From assembly GCA_025093555.1 (NCBI GenBank), contig JAIWNF010000036.1, forward strand, positions 481,218-545,217: a stretch of 64,000 nucleotides of DNA. Direction: 5' to 3'. How positions within the stretch are numbered: the first letter of the stretch is position 1; the number at the start of each line of letters is the position of its first letter. This DNA is from Circinella umbellata (Eukaryota > Mucoromycota > Mucoromycetes > Mucorales > Lichtheimiaceae). Below are positions 52,801-64,000 of the stretch, one piece after another. The translations under genes and the position numbers were made by a program. The notes below the pieces were generated by a model that saw nothing but the letters and a program-made list of their open reading frames with translations, did no database searches and was not told where the DNA came from.

Positions 52801-55800
52801 GTCAGTTTGCGAAAGTGGCAAAGGTGGACAATAAGAGTTGATCACCCCGCCTTTTCCATGAGCATACATGCCAAATTTCTCGTCTTTAACAATAATAGCT
52901 ACAGAATCGGCTCCACTATTTTCAAAAATAATATTTATCATGGAAGTGAGTAGATTTTCGAATCGTACTTCTGAACTCATGACTTGGCTACTTTTTAATA
53001 TCGAAGCCATATCTAACTATGGATATATTTGTATCATCATTGTTAATTTAGGAAAAGCTGTCCCGTTTCTGTTTATCATTTAGACAATCCAGTAATATAA
53101 TACATTATAATATTACTTACAATATCCAGTGTCATTAAACTTTTTTCTGTTGTTACGGGAGGTATAGACTCATCATCATAAGGCTCGTTTCTTGCAGGAT
53201 CATTAAGATTAATGTTTTCGAGGGAAGGTGAGAGCTTACTCCAAGCTTGTTGACTATGGAAGGGGGTAGGATCGGTCTGTATGTCTTTTTCATGTCGCTC
53301 TAAACGATCATCATCAAGCTCACTTAGTAAATCAGCAAATTTGGTATTTATGTGGCGTACTTTTCCGTATGATCCATGCGCCATATACAATCTGATGGCC
53401 TACAAAAGAAAGCCATAAAGATATGATGTTACTGTAAAGGTCAGCTAAAATATCACAACAGCTCTCCTACTTTTTATTATTACCTTTTTGATAAATCCAT
53501 ACGCCACATTATAAAATCCAATTCGATTATAGAATGCCCCGGCATATTCATGAAAAATACACAATTCCAAATACCATGAGCCTTCTCTTGCTTGTGTGAT
53601 AGCTCGCTCATAAAGTTGTGCAGCATTAAAATAAGCTTTGTCAGATGCTTCGAGAGAAGTCAATTCAGCTTGAAGAAATGTCCAATACATGGCGTAATTA
53701 ATAGGACTATGCGTAGCCCATTCACAAAGAAACTCTTGATATTCTTTCACCTGATCCAAATAAGCATTTTTGTTTTTTGGATCAGTTTTTGCTTTTTGAA
53801 TTAACGCCAGGGAAAGGTAAGCCAAGTTTAAAAATAAATGCCGGTGATTGGGATGCGCACCCATCGACTTGATACACCGATTACCCGTTTCAATAGCTGC
53901 ATCATAATGATCATAAATTGTTAGAGGGATCATCTTGTAAGATTCATACCAGTTTTGGGATACTTCAGGGTTACTAGCACCCTTAGAGGATTCAGCTAAG
54001 TAGTGCTTGTCATTAAATCCGTCATCACCATCGAATACGTTGGGAGTATCAATATAAGTTTGGCCTTGAAGTGCTTTACAGCAACGAATAATCGACATGA
54101 TGAAAGCGTTCATATCTGTTGTAGGTGACCAAGCGTAAACATCCTCATAAATCTGTTCGCACTCACGTAAGGTATCTGCAACATGGTAACCACAATAGAA
54201 CATCGAAATAGTAACATGTACTTGATTTACTGTTAGATAGATACGATCACCTGCAGATAGTGAAAACTGTACACCAGGTCGAGTGTGTTTTGCTAAATTT
54301 TCTTGTAGACTATGACCCCATTGGCGGACAAATACTTGATAAATGCAGTGTGCGCGACCTTTGTCTTGGAAGGTGCCAAATTTGTCAGTTAGATCAATAC
54401 CAATGGTACCAACTGTCTAATGAAGTTAAAGGAATGTTTATATTTGTAAATATTATGCACCGTGTTACACTTATAAGTTTGTCTTTTTTATTACCTCTGC
54501 AAACGCGTATTTTTTCAAAAGTACACTATAAGCAAGACCGGCAGTAACAAATCCTGTTCCACTTGTATTTGTTGGTCCGTACTTGATAGATAAAATTATT
54601 TGACGACACGCCCAATAAAACATCTCACCTTTTTGATCCCCAAAGTAAGTTACTGCAATTCTAAGTATTTATGAGTAGGTTGTTTATAAAATGAAAGGAA
54701 AAAATGCTGTCAATAACGTCCCTGGTGACATAAATTAATTCTTGTTTTCAATAAATAGAAAAAATAGATAAATCACACACAGTTCATCCATAATGCTCAT
54801 CATTGCTTTTAATAAGTCATTCTTACAAGGTGGTCGATTGATAATTACATCACGACCGTGTTTCTCAACCAACACTTGTGTTTCATCTAGTAAACTTCGC
54901 AGTCCTTCTTCTGATACATCCATACGAGATACTTCATCGCCAAGCTCATCCAGTGCTTTTAGCAACGCTGTACGTGCTTTATCATGAACTTGCATAGTAA
55001 AATAATATCTTGCTTGTATATCATAGGCAGGAAGTCGATCCATAGGACTTCTTGCGTGATCAAAAATAATCTTTATAAATTTTTCAGTTGACTCGTATTC
55101 ACCTACTGTCCAGCTTAAACCTGCAGCATTACAGTAAACCTTTAAACTGGTTTTGTACTCTTCATCGGACCATTCTTGTTTAGAATTTGCGAGTTGTATA
55201 GCACCCATATAATAGGCGTATGCCATACTAAGAGCACCTGTGGATCTACTACGATCACCAGCAAGAATCAATATATCACGATAAGGTTTTCGATCATCAA
55301 ATTTCATAATCAAATTCTTGCATTTTAATAAGTGATCACCGGCAAGAAGAGCATCGACGTTGGTTTCTGTTTTTTTCTATTAGCAGCATATATGAATACA
55401 AACTTTTTTTAGCTATAAAAGCGTTAAGTTACCTTTCATCATGTGTTGCGCAATTGCAAAGTGCATCTTGTTATGTGCATTGGGATTTACCAACTCCACC
55501 GCTGCTTGTGAAATGCGATCGTGGCTCCACTTGAATTGATCCACACTGAGAGGCATAATATAGCCTTCTTGTAATACTGCTTGTAGCCCACTGATAGGAT
55601 TATTACAACTGGAATGTTGAGAAGATTTGCTACTACTATTGGAATGTGAATCACGATCTGTGTCAACAGATATAGAAGACAAGTAAAGTGGTTGATGTGA
55701 TGATGATCTTAGTGGATTTTTAACACTTTCTTCTGAGTCTCTACTACTGATGCTTTTACAACTATCAATAAAGTTCGATGTAGTGTTTACATCATCCGAT

Positions 55801-58800
55801 CCCCCTTCAGTGGTAGCCATATCCGGATGATACTCCAGATAATGGTTATTGATGTCGTCATCGGCATTAAGCACCAGATCTTTAATAGTATTCCATGAAA
55901 ATGTATCACCCACAAATGACGCCCATTTCAATAGTGCTTGACCGGCTGGTGGCAGCTCTCGAAGTCTCGCTACAATAAATGAAACATCCAATTCTGCATC
56001 CGCTTGGAAACCACTATATTCAAATATGGCAGCATCTTCAATCTCCTTTAAATTATAACTCCATTCATTGGTCTCCCAATCAAAATAAATATATCGCTTG
56101 CGTTCGAGTGTTCGTAAGAGTTGGGAAATGTAAAAGGCGTTCCCTTTCGTCTTTTTATAAATAATATCGACAAGTGGGAAAACGAATTCTCGACTGACAG
56201 TATCTCGGGATCGGTGAAGTGTATCACAAATAAAATCAGTAAGAGCTTTATTATCGATTGGATCGACCGCAATGCGATGAACATCAGCAATTTGATTTTC
56301 CAAAATGTCAGTGAGCTTTTCTGTCATTTCTTGGTCACGATAAGACAAGAACATCAATATCTTGGTGCGAGACGTCGCAAGTGAATCCAAAATTTCAAGT
56401 GACGGTTCATCTATGTATAGTACATACAAAGAACATATTTTGTTTAATAAAAAAAAATATAGTGTTAATAATTAAATAAAGCAGTATATACCAGCCTGAT
56501 GAAGATCGTCTAAAAACTATTCATATTGAGAGAAAAACCATATTTGAAAATAGTTAAAAAAAACTAGTCCATGATAATCAGTAAGATGAAAAAAAAGTCA
56601 GTAAAGCTTACCAATGTTGTCATTCCCCATCGTGTAATTGCTCGAATTAATTCCACATATAAGTTATGGAATCGAACTCGTACTTCGATGTTATCCATCC
56701 GTATTGACTGTATGTTACTGTTATTTTTAGGCTCATCCGAGGTTAACAAGGATTTAAGTTCAGGAACAAAGTCTGTAATCATGGAAATGTTGGAAAATTG
56801 AGTTCCAAGAGAAAGCTTGACATGTGCGTAAAATGCCTTGATGTCAGGCTCTGATAGAATCTGTTGCAGGATTTGTGATAAGGATCGAAGTACTGCACTG
56901 TATGGCACTTTGTTTCTTGAATCAAATTTGCATGTAGCAACATAGCTATACAAAGCACAAAAAACGAACGTGTTATTTAGTAGTAATATAATCTCAAATG
57001 TTTTATTGTTAGTTCTGCTTTTTTTTGTTCCTTCCGAAAAAGTATAACTGTCCAAAATAATAATAATAAATACCCATTTTGTCGAGCTGTAGCTTTCACC
57101 GCCGTAAACAAAGTTGACTTTCCTATGATCAGCAAAAGATATACATTATTGTTATTGTTATTATTACTTTACGTTAACGTAATGGTAGAAAGGTAATTAT
57201 ATTCAAGTGAAATAGCTACAAAGCAAACATACCTATGCCACCGGGACCATATATTCCAACAAGTGTGGCCGCTGTCTTGATTGAGCTACTTGCTGCCAAC
57301 TGTCCACTTATATTACTGGAAATCTCACTTTCTTCTTCCATATCTTCATAACTGGAAGAACGACTTGAATATGTACTTGATCGATGTGACAAGCCACTAT
57401 CATTTGTCGACAATTCACCAGAAGCAATCTCATTACTCAGTACTTCACGCACTGCCGCTGAAATTCCAAAATCACTTTGATGTATTTTTGAGCGACTATG
57501 AGTATTGTTATTATTCCGTGTATGCATGGGCTGATAGATTTCAGAACAGCGTTCAATTATAGATATCATTTCGGAAATGATATTTTGTCGACCATAAATT
57601 GTTTTGGGTAAAATAAAGACGGATGCTATATCATGTTGGGCCAGTGGAAAAGCAGGTATACACTAATAAAAGAAAGATATATTACTGATTGGCTTATATA
57701 TAAATATATATATCGTCTAAGTAGCTCCTAAATAGTAACAATACCTGATCTTGAGTAGAAGATGGATCTCCAAATGTCATTAATCTATTTAAACACTCTT
57801 CAAAATCAACACAAACACCATGTATGCTTGTATATCGATCATCAGGTGACTATATATGAAAATCAGGAGTTTTTGGTAAGATGTTGGCAAAGATAGCAAT
57901 GAGGCCAGAAATGTTGTCAACACGCTCTTGTAACATAATAATATTGATATTGTAACTTTATTGTAAATGAAAAAATAAAAACCTTATTGGTCATTTTTTC
58001 AATGATTTTTGAGATTATTATAGGTAAATCAACTCGAAGCTCATGGGCAAGTGGGATTTTTTTACTTAAAATTCCATTAAGTATCTCCAATGGCCCTCCA
58101 TCAAATGGTGTTTTTGAAGTAATAATAGTAAAAAATACAACTCCAAGCGAATAAATATCTGATCGATGATCTGGTGCGTATGTTGTTCGCCCGGTTTGCT
58201 CAGGACTCATATACACCAATATACTTTGTAACATATCCATGAGTCTTTTGCTTTTGGCTGTCTTTCTCCATCCCTCTGAACTGATATAGCTATTGAAAAA
58301 AAGGAGAGATTAATACTTTTAACAGTAGTTATATATTTCACACTAGCTAGATTATTCTCCAATATATATCACCTCTCAAGTGATTTTGATCCAGATCCAA
58401 AATTCCATAATTTGACCGGACCTGCATCTGTACCATCCCATTGTAATGCATTTAAGTTAATTTCATGATGCCAGGAATTATGCTTGTGAATAAATTCCAA
58501 TGCTTGACAGCATTTGATAGCAAAACGTAAAAAGGTACATAAGTCATACACAGGCATTTCATCCTTTTCATCCATTGCTTTATAATTTATTGAAGATCGC
58601 ATATTTTGTTTGCTATTTCCAGAATATTGTTGTTTATGCTTATCTGTCCATGATTTGACCGATCCTCCTATACTGATACTAGTAGCAGTAGTACTGTCTT
58701 TACTATAAGAGCTTGTGCTAGATAATGCATTTTCACTGCAAACAATTCTTGTTGGTGATTTTAATCCTGTACCACCCGCATTGTTTTGTTTAAGGAAATC

Positions 58801-59402
58801 TGTGCCCTCATCAGCGTAGACAACAACCGTCATTCCACTTGGCATATTGATGTATTCAAGTGGTCGTACTGTAATAAAAGCAGGTTTTAAATATTAGCGA
58901 TAAATAAGGTAACTCGTCTACTGTTGTGTCACCATCATTATTGTCATAATTTTTTGCTATCATGTTACCTATAAATAACGATCCATCCTTATATTGGTAA
59001 AGTTTCTTCATTATATAAAATTCTCGCTCGAATCGTAAAGAATCCGTCGATATCTATATAAAATATCTTTTTTGAGAAAACTAGAACAGAGTAGTTGGTT
59101 TTTATCGCGTTGCGTAGATAATAGTAGTGTATCCTAAAAATAGCCAGCTTACCTTTGCAACCACTGGACTTTTATTCGTTATTCTGTTATTGGCGAGAAA
59201 AAAATAACCAATTATTATGGCAACTGAAATAGAATATGTAACACTCTTTTTTATACCTAAATCCTTTGAAAACATCACAATTCTCTCCATGAATCAAAGT
59301 GGGTGTTGTTGCTGAAGTGAAGTGATAACCTTTGATAACAAGCGGGCTTTTTAAAGCATTAACTTCTAAGGATTCTGAATTACTTGATTGTGAACTGGTC
59401 AT
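49836..59402 (-). CDS. Hybrid histidine kinase, Chk1/Mak2/Mak3 (group X) type, with N-terminal pseudokinase and AAA module
   Basis: About 22-23 exons and roughly 2,500 residues, the size of Candida Chk1 and S. pombe Mak2/Mak3. Order: Ser/Thr-kinase-like domain (59402-57980; [38 protein letters not shown]); AAA/NTPase with Walker A GPGGIGKST split by an intron (57228/57127) and Walker [10 protein letters not shown] (about 56510); a long TPR-like helical region (56400-53480); GAF domain (53017-52490); HisKA with NMSHEIRTP (about 52325); HATPase with N-box [18 protein letters not shown] and [10 protein letters not shown]-terminal receiver with [11 protein letters not shown] (phospho-Asp) and TKP lysine (about 49920). 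In S. pombe this class senses peroxide and feeds Mpr1 to the stress MAPK cascade. The kinase-like domain lacks key catalytic residues (HHEIN in place of HRDxK, NFG in place of DFG). The start ATG at 59402 precedes a Ser-rich leader. Confidence 0.93.
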
Positions 59403-60960
59403 TGAAAAATATGAAAAGTAATAAAAACTCGTTGTCTTGTTAAAATGAAAATAGGAAATAAGAAGAAAAGTGAAAAAAAAACCGCAGTGGCGTCAAAAAC
59501 ATATTGAGAATTGGTGTGTCATTGATAGATATTATGATAATCAAAATCAATCATTCTAAAACAAAGTCAAAGTTACACCTGGGGCCAAGTTTTAGGGGGT
59601 AATGAATATTACCTAGTAAAGATTGTAAAAGAAAGAGCAAGAGAAATTGGTTTTAAGGTGTTTGTTAGAGGTAATAAAAAAGGGGGTGTGGGAAACGGAG
59701 TATCTAATATTAATGCTGCTATTCATTCATGCATACAGATGTAAGTACGCGAGCCCAGTCGGGTTAGTAGAAAAAGATTTGTTGGCAGCACTCAATGTAG
59801 TGGGAATACCATATATAGAAACATTTGTTGATATTTAGATGTGTAACTATCATCATTTCTCTGATATCGTACACCTTTTAAACGAATGATAGTAACAAAG
59901 ATATGCATATAAAATAGGAATATAAAAAACAATGGTAAGCATTACGATATCAATCACCATAGGTTAAATATCTTGCTCTTGTTTTCCATTATAATTGTAT
60001 TCTGAAGAAAGTAGAAAAGAAGCTTCGTTTAGGAAAAGCAGATGAAAGTAGCACAAACCTTATTTTTACCAAATCAATATGCAGCTAAAGCATATTCTTA
60101 CGACGCTAAAACAGTTCTCTGTCGATTTTCATTATGGCCCTATATGAAAGTTAATGTTTTTTAAAGCGATAATACGGTCGTTTTCAATATAATGTAAAAT
60201 GTAATAGTTTACACCATATTGTGGGATTGCTAATATTAGATGTTAATAAAATAATAAGATAGTAGTAACTGCCCGTTATTATCACGGTGTATCTAAGAGC
60301 TTCTATATTAATTAATATAATAATGAAATTATTGTGGCTGTACGTAGCTTATTTAACGATGTTATGCAGAAGGCTTTTAAACTTTTCTATTTCGTCAGCC
60401 TTTTTATTATTACAGCCGCAGCTTTGTTTGGGTCATTCTCTTCAAGTGAAACGTCAAATAGTATTTATCGTAACAGTTGTTATTATTTATTGCTTATTGC
60501 TTATTAACGGCTTACATACATTATTATTATTATAAAGTAAGTTTAGATAGTGACCTTTGCTGCTTGCATTATGGGTTTATCTAAGACAAATAGTATTATA
60601 AGACTATTTCTCTCTTCAATGCAGCCATCCTCATATTTACGTAGTGGTTGTTATAGATTATTGGTGTTCTAGAAAGAGAGCTGAAAGTAGCAGAAAAATT
60701 GAATATGCTATAAAGACTGTTATATATTCGTCAGTGTCCTCATCTTATTTTTGGACGAGAAGGGGATAGGCTTTAGTGAATACGCTATAGGTTTATTTTT
60801 ATTAATGCTTGACATGCTTTGTTTTTTCAACGTGGGGCAAGGTTTTTTTTCCCCAAATGCACATCTGTATTATGAAATACGTCATTATTAAAAAGCACGA
60901 GTCTCAAGTCGAAGGATAATTGTGTAGCATCTACGAGTAAAATTTTGTAGATATACATGA
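59011..60960. repeat. Tandem segmental duplication, unit A (overlaps histidine kinase 5' exons)
   Basis: This unit spans the first exons of the kinase gene and its upstream DNA. It is matched about 2.4 kb to the right by unit B at 61370-63450. Anchor pairs: AAAAATAGCCAGCTTACC at 59136 and 61531; CCAAGT-TTAGGGG at about 59585 and 61968; ATTAATGCTTG at 60801 and 63290. Unit A's coding part is intact; unit B's is decayed. Confidence 0.85.
59556..59838 (+). pseudogene. Unrecognised protein-like fragment upstream of the histidine kinase, duplicated in unit B
   Basis: On the plus strand one frame reads SYTWGQVLGGNEYYLVKIVK, ERAREIGFKVFVRGNKKGG and VSNINAAIHSCIQM, then stops; the next frame continues YASPVGLVEKDLLAALNVVG and IPYIETFVDI to a stop at 59838. 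The composition is protein-like and both parts are copied, more decayed, at about 61966-62230. I do not recognise the family. A one-base shift or a lost intron separates the halves, so it is probably the remains of a gene. Confidence 0.4.
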
Positions 60961-61369
60961 CAGCTTTTGCTTTTAAAATTTTCTCCAGTAAAAACACCGT
61001 ACTTTGGGTAGATACAATCACTGTTAATAATATAAAAGACTACTATGTGTAGATTGCCTTGTTAATAACAAAATCATATTTTATTAATCTCACAATACAC
61101 CATCTCTGCAAAAAACCAACAATAGCTACACTACTTCTCACACAACATCAAAGGCAAATTTATTGCCATCGACTGAAGCTAAAGACCCCTGCAAATAATA
61201 ATATCTATCAAAAAATTTATGTCTCTGATGAGATGTTTGTAATAAACTAATTACATTTCTGGCTTCTATATTGTATCATTAACAAGAACGCAAAATTAAA
61301 ATAGATATAAGTAAAGAAAACTAGCCGTTTGCTGACATAAGCTATGCGAGACGTTATACCTCTATATAA

Positions 61370-63450
61370 GGATTGATAAAGCTCTTCCATACGCAGGATA
61401 AAATTCTCACTCGAACCGCAAAGAATCCGTAGATACCCACACAAGCCAACTTTTATGATAGAACTAGGACGAGGTAGTTGGTTTTATCCGATCGCGTAAT
61501 TGACCGTGTAAATATTAGTAGCACATCCAAAAAAATAGCCAGCTTACCTTTGCAACCACTGGGCTTTTATTCGTGATTTTGTTATAGCGAGAAAAAAAAA
61601 GGAATTAATCATTATGGCAACAAAATATAATAAGATGTAGAACTTTTTTAAGACTTAATAATTCCTTCAAGGATGCTACAGCTCTCCCCATGATGTAAAA
61701 TGAGTGTTATTGGTAAAGAAGAAAGTGACAAAATCTTCGACAACTACAAGTGGACTTATTTAAATAATATTGAGATTGGTTGAGAGCTAATGAAGTTCGT
61801 TGTACTGTTATAAAAGAGGTAAGCAATCAATAGCATGAATGAAGAAAAGCCATAAATATATTAGTAGTGAGTGAAATACAGGCTATGAAATAAGCAGGCA
61901 CTTGATAGATATCACGAAGGGTCAGGATCAATTGTTTCGCGACAAAATTATATCATGAACAACTCACCCAAGTATTAGGGGACAATAGATGGTGTTTAAT
62001 AGAAAGGTGTAAAAGGAAGTGTGTGAAGAAGAAATGGCTTTTAGGTTGTTTGTATAGAAAGATAATAAAAAAAGAGCCTGAAAACACAGTACCTAATACT
62101 AGCGCCATGTTATTCATTTATGAACACAGACATAATAAGCGTAGCCTTAGTCGAATTATTGTAGAAAGGTTACCGGGAAGTGTTCGCTGGAGTGGGAGTA
62201 CCATACATAGAAATAGTTGCTGCTATTAGATGCCTACAACGTAATATTTTCTTTTTTTCTAGTATCATATAATTACTTTGAATAAATAATAGGAGCAAAA
62301 TATATTGTACATGGAACAGGCAGAAGAACTAAGAGAGAAAGTGAAGCTGCCATTTGTAAATTGAACATCTTGCTCCCAAATTTCTCATAATTGTATCCTA
62401 AAAAATTGGAAATTTTTTTGTTTGTAGGTAGTAGATAAAAATAATCTTACAGATTTGCACTCTTAAATACATGTGTATCAAAGCATGCTCTATAAAAATA
62501 ACACCTAGAGCTGCACTCAATCAAACTTTTAGTATATTTCCATATACCAACTAATATCTTGCAAACTCTATTAAAAACATTGTTCAATATAGTATAATAC
62601 TTTACGCTGTTTAGCATTGATGTCAGTAATTTCCTTGGTAATAATAGATAGTGATTGGTCAGTATGATAGTACGATTCATCTTGACATTTATATAAATGG
62701 ATAATATAACAAGAGTATCCCTAGTAAGTACCAGTAAATTATCGTAGTTAAAGTTCATAAATTGATAAAGTTAATGCAAGGTTTTTATAAGTGTTTCTGA
62801 TCTTTTACATATCTTATTATTACTAAAGTTTTATTTGGTCACCAACCAGACAACACTTGGCAATATTTATAGCTATTTTAGGCAATTTATTTATTGTTTA
62901 TTTACATAACGCGTTATCGCTAAGTGTTATAATAACATTGAGGTGGTACAATCCAAAAATAAAAATAAGAACGTCTTAATATGGGCACTTTTACATATTT
63001 ATTTTATTATAAAATCAAAGTAAATTACGAGCTTTGTAACTTTTATTTACCCCTTGTCTGTATAAAATTACGCGAGCATGACTTATTCCAGGCAATTATT
63101 ACAAAACATTACACTTACTATTTATATACATTATGCACCTATGCATCCATTGACACAGTATATCCGGTGAGAATATGAAAGCTATTATAGAAAGAGTAAA
63201 TTATTTGTCTATGTCTTTCCTAGCAATTTTGACTTGTAAATTAAATTGAAAATAAATACTGTTGCGGTACATATTGTAGATTTATCCTCATTAATGCTTG
63301 GCATATCTTGTTTTTCAACATGGGATAAAACGGCTTTTTACAAAGTAAATGTATATTTGTATTATGAAACACATCATTATCACGAAACATAAATTTCAAG
63401 TCAAAAATAAGATATAATAGCTATCAAACAAAAACCTGTAGATCAAATGG
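61370..63450. pseudogene. Tandem duplication unit B: decayed copy of the histidine kinase 5' end and upstream DNA
   Basis: Minus-strand 61531-61580 codes NKSPVVAK followed by the same GTAAGC donor as kinase exon 2, and 61395-61435 matches exon 3 (gene DSLRFEREF). The splice acceptor of exon 2, AACAG in the gene, is AACAA here, and the exon 1 equivalent (about 61660-61760) is frame-broken. It therefore cannot be spliced into a working gene. It also carries a more decayed copy of the fragment at 59556-59838. Confidence 0.8.
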
Positions 63451-64000
63451 ACATTATCTCAACGAGCACTATATTCAAAGTAAATTCAATTACTTTTAAA
63501 TAGTATAAACGATTACTTTCTGTAGCTCATTTTGTTAACCAAAAAAAGTGATCTTGGTCATTTCTACCAAAACGACCATTTCTATACGTACAAAGAATCA
63601 AACATATTAGAAAGCGTGGGATTTATAATCTTTACGAATAATACCAGCCAACTAAAATTATTATAGCATAATAGGTTAGCTCTAATGAAGAATTTCTAAA
63701 TTAAACTGCTGTACACATGGCTGATATATGTACTGCATTATTTAACATGAGTATCATATTAAAATGAGTATAACTGAAAAATACTCAATATTTGTTGGGA
63801 TAAGCTAAAGTTATTCTGTAATTTATTACAGAAGACGCTAGATCTGCGTAAGCTAAATAAGGCGTATGATGTTTATAATTCTACTCCTGCGTTGTTGGGT
63901 AATTTTAGTACCAGAAAGTTTCGTCGACTGGTCGCAAAGCGCTTGAAGCAAACAATAAGCATGTTATCACCCATTAGGTCTTCTCGAGTTGCGAATTAAT
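63451..64000. other. Window end, AT-rich, nothing recognised
   Basis: No gene, RNA or repeat could be supported in the last 550 bases. Confidence 0.4.

Overview
The window is eukaryotic nuclear DNA from an AT-rich fungus, most likely a Mucoromycota (Mucorales-type) species. Genes carry many short introns (about 50-150 bp, GTAAGT...TAG), intergenic DNA is AT-rich with poly-A/T and TA runs, and the gene set (Sec23, Ndc80, an Ssk2/Wis4 MAPKKK, a Chk1/Mak2-type hybrid histidine kinase, a SYLF-SH3 protein, a LINE) is fungal. The phylum call rests on general style and is an inference. Exon borders below were read by eye from splice motifs and frame continuity; for most genes the spliced lengths sum to whole codons.

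Layout. 1-2123 (-): 5' part of NDC80. 5608-6767 (-): UBTD-like ubiquitin-fold protein. 7004-8166 (-): phosphopantetheinyl transferase. 8224-9256 (-): unknown basic/acidic protein. 9402-9807 (-): probable dehydrogenase relic. 10341-12721 (-): F-box/LRR protein. 14110-18966 (+): Ssk2/Wis4-type MAPKKK. 19373-21344 (-): CHID1-like GH18 protein. 21680-22660 (+): decayed fragment of a hybrid histidine kinase. 22845-24898 (+): TPR/F-box/LRR protein. 25285-27318 (-): Ysc84/Lsb3 SYLF-SH3 protein. 27839-28715 (-): SCP2-domain protein. 30657-33550 (+): SEC23. 34026-37252 (-): broken mobile-element gene whose C-terminus looks TnpB/Fanzor-like. 37431-38000 (+): small orphan ORF. 39458-40051 (+): mitochondrial uS7. 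43439-48268 (-): near-complete LINE lying head-on against a tRNA-Val gene (48325-48397, +). 49836-59402 (-): about 2,500-residue hybrid histidine kinase. 61370-63450: decayed tandem copy of the kinase gene's 5' end and upstream DNA.

How the genes relate. The histidine kinase (Chk1/Mak2/Mak3 type) and the MAPKKK (Ssk2/Wis4 type) belong to the two ends of the same fungal stress phosphorelay-to-MAPK pathway, although they are about 31 kb apart and need not be co-regulated. The other genes are unrelated housekeeping functions: kinetochore, COPII coat, mitochondrial translation, endocytosis, carrier-protein activation and SCF adaptors.

The most unusual material is the repeat history of the histidine kinase. 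It has one decayed C-terminal copy 28 kb away in opposite orientation and one decayed N-terminal copy directly upstream. The broken Fanzor-like element and the LINE next to the tRNA follow. No clearly new multi-gene system was found.
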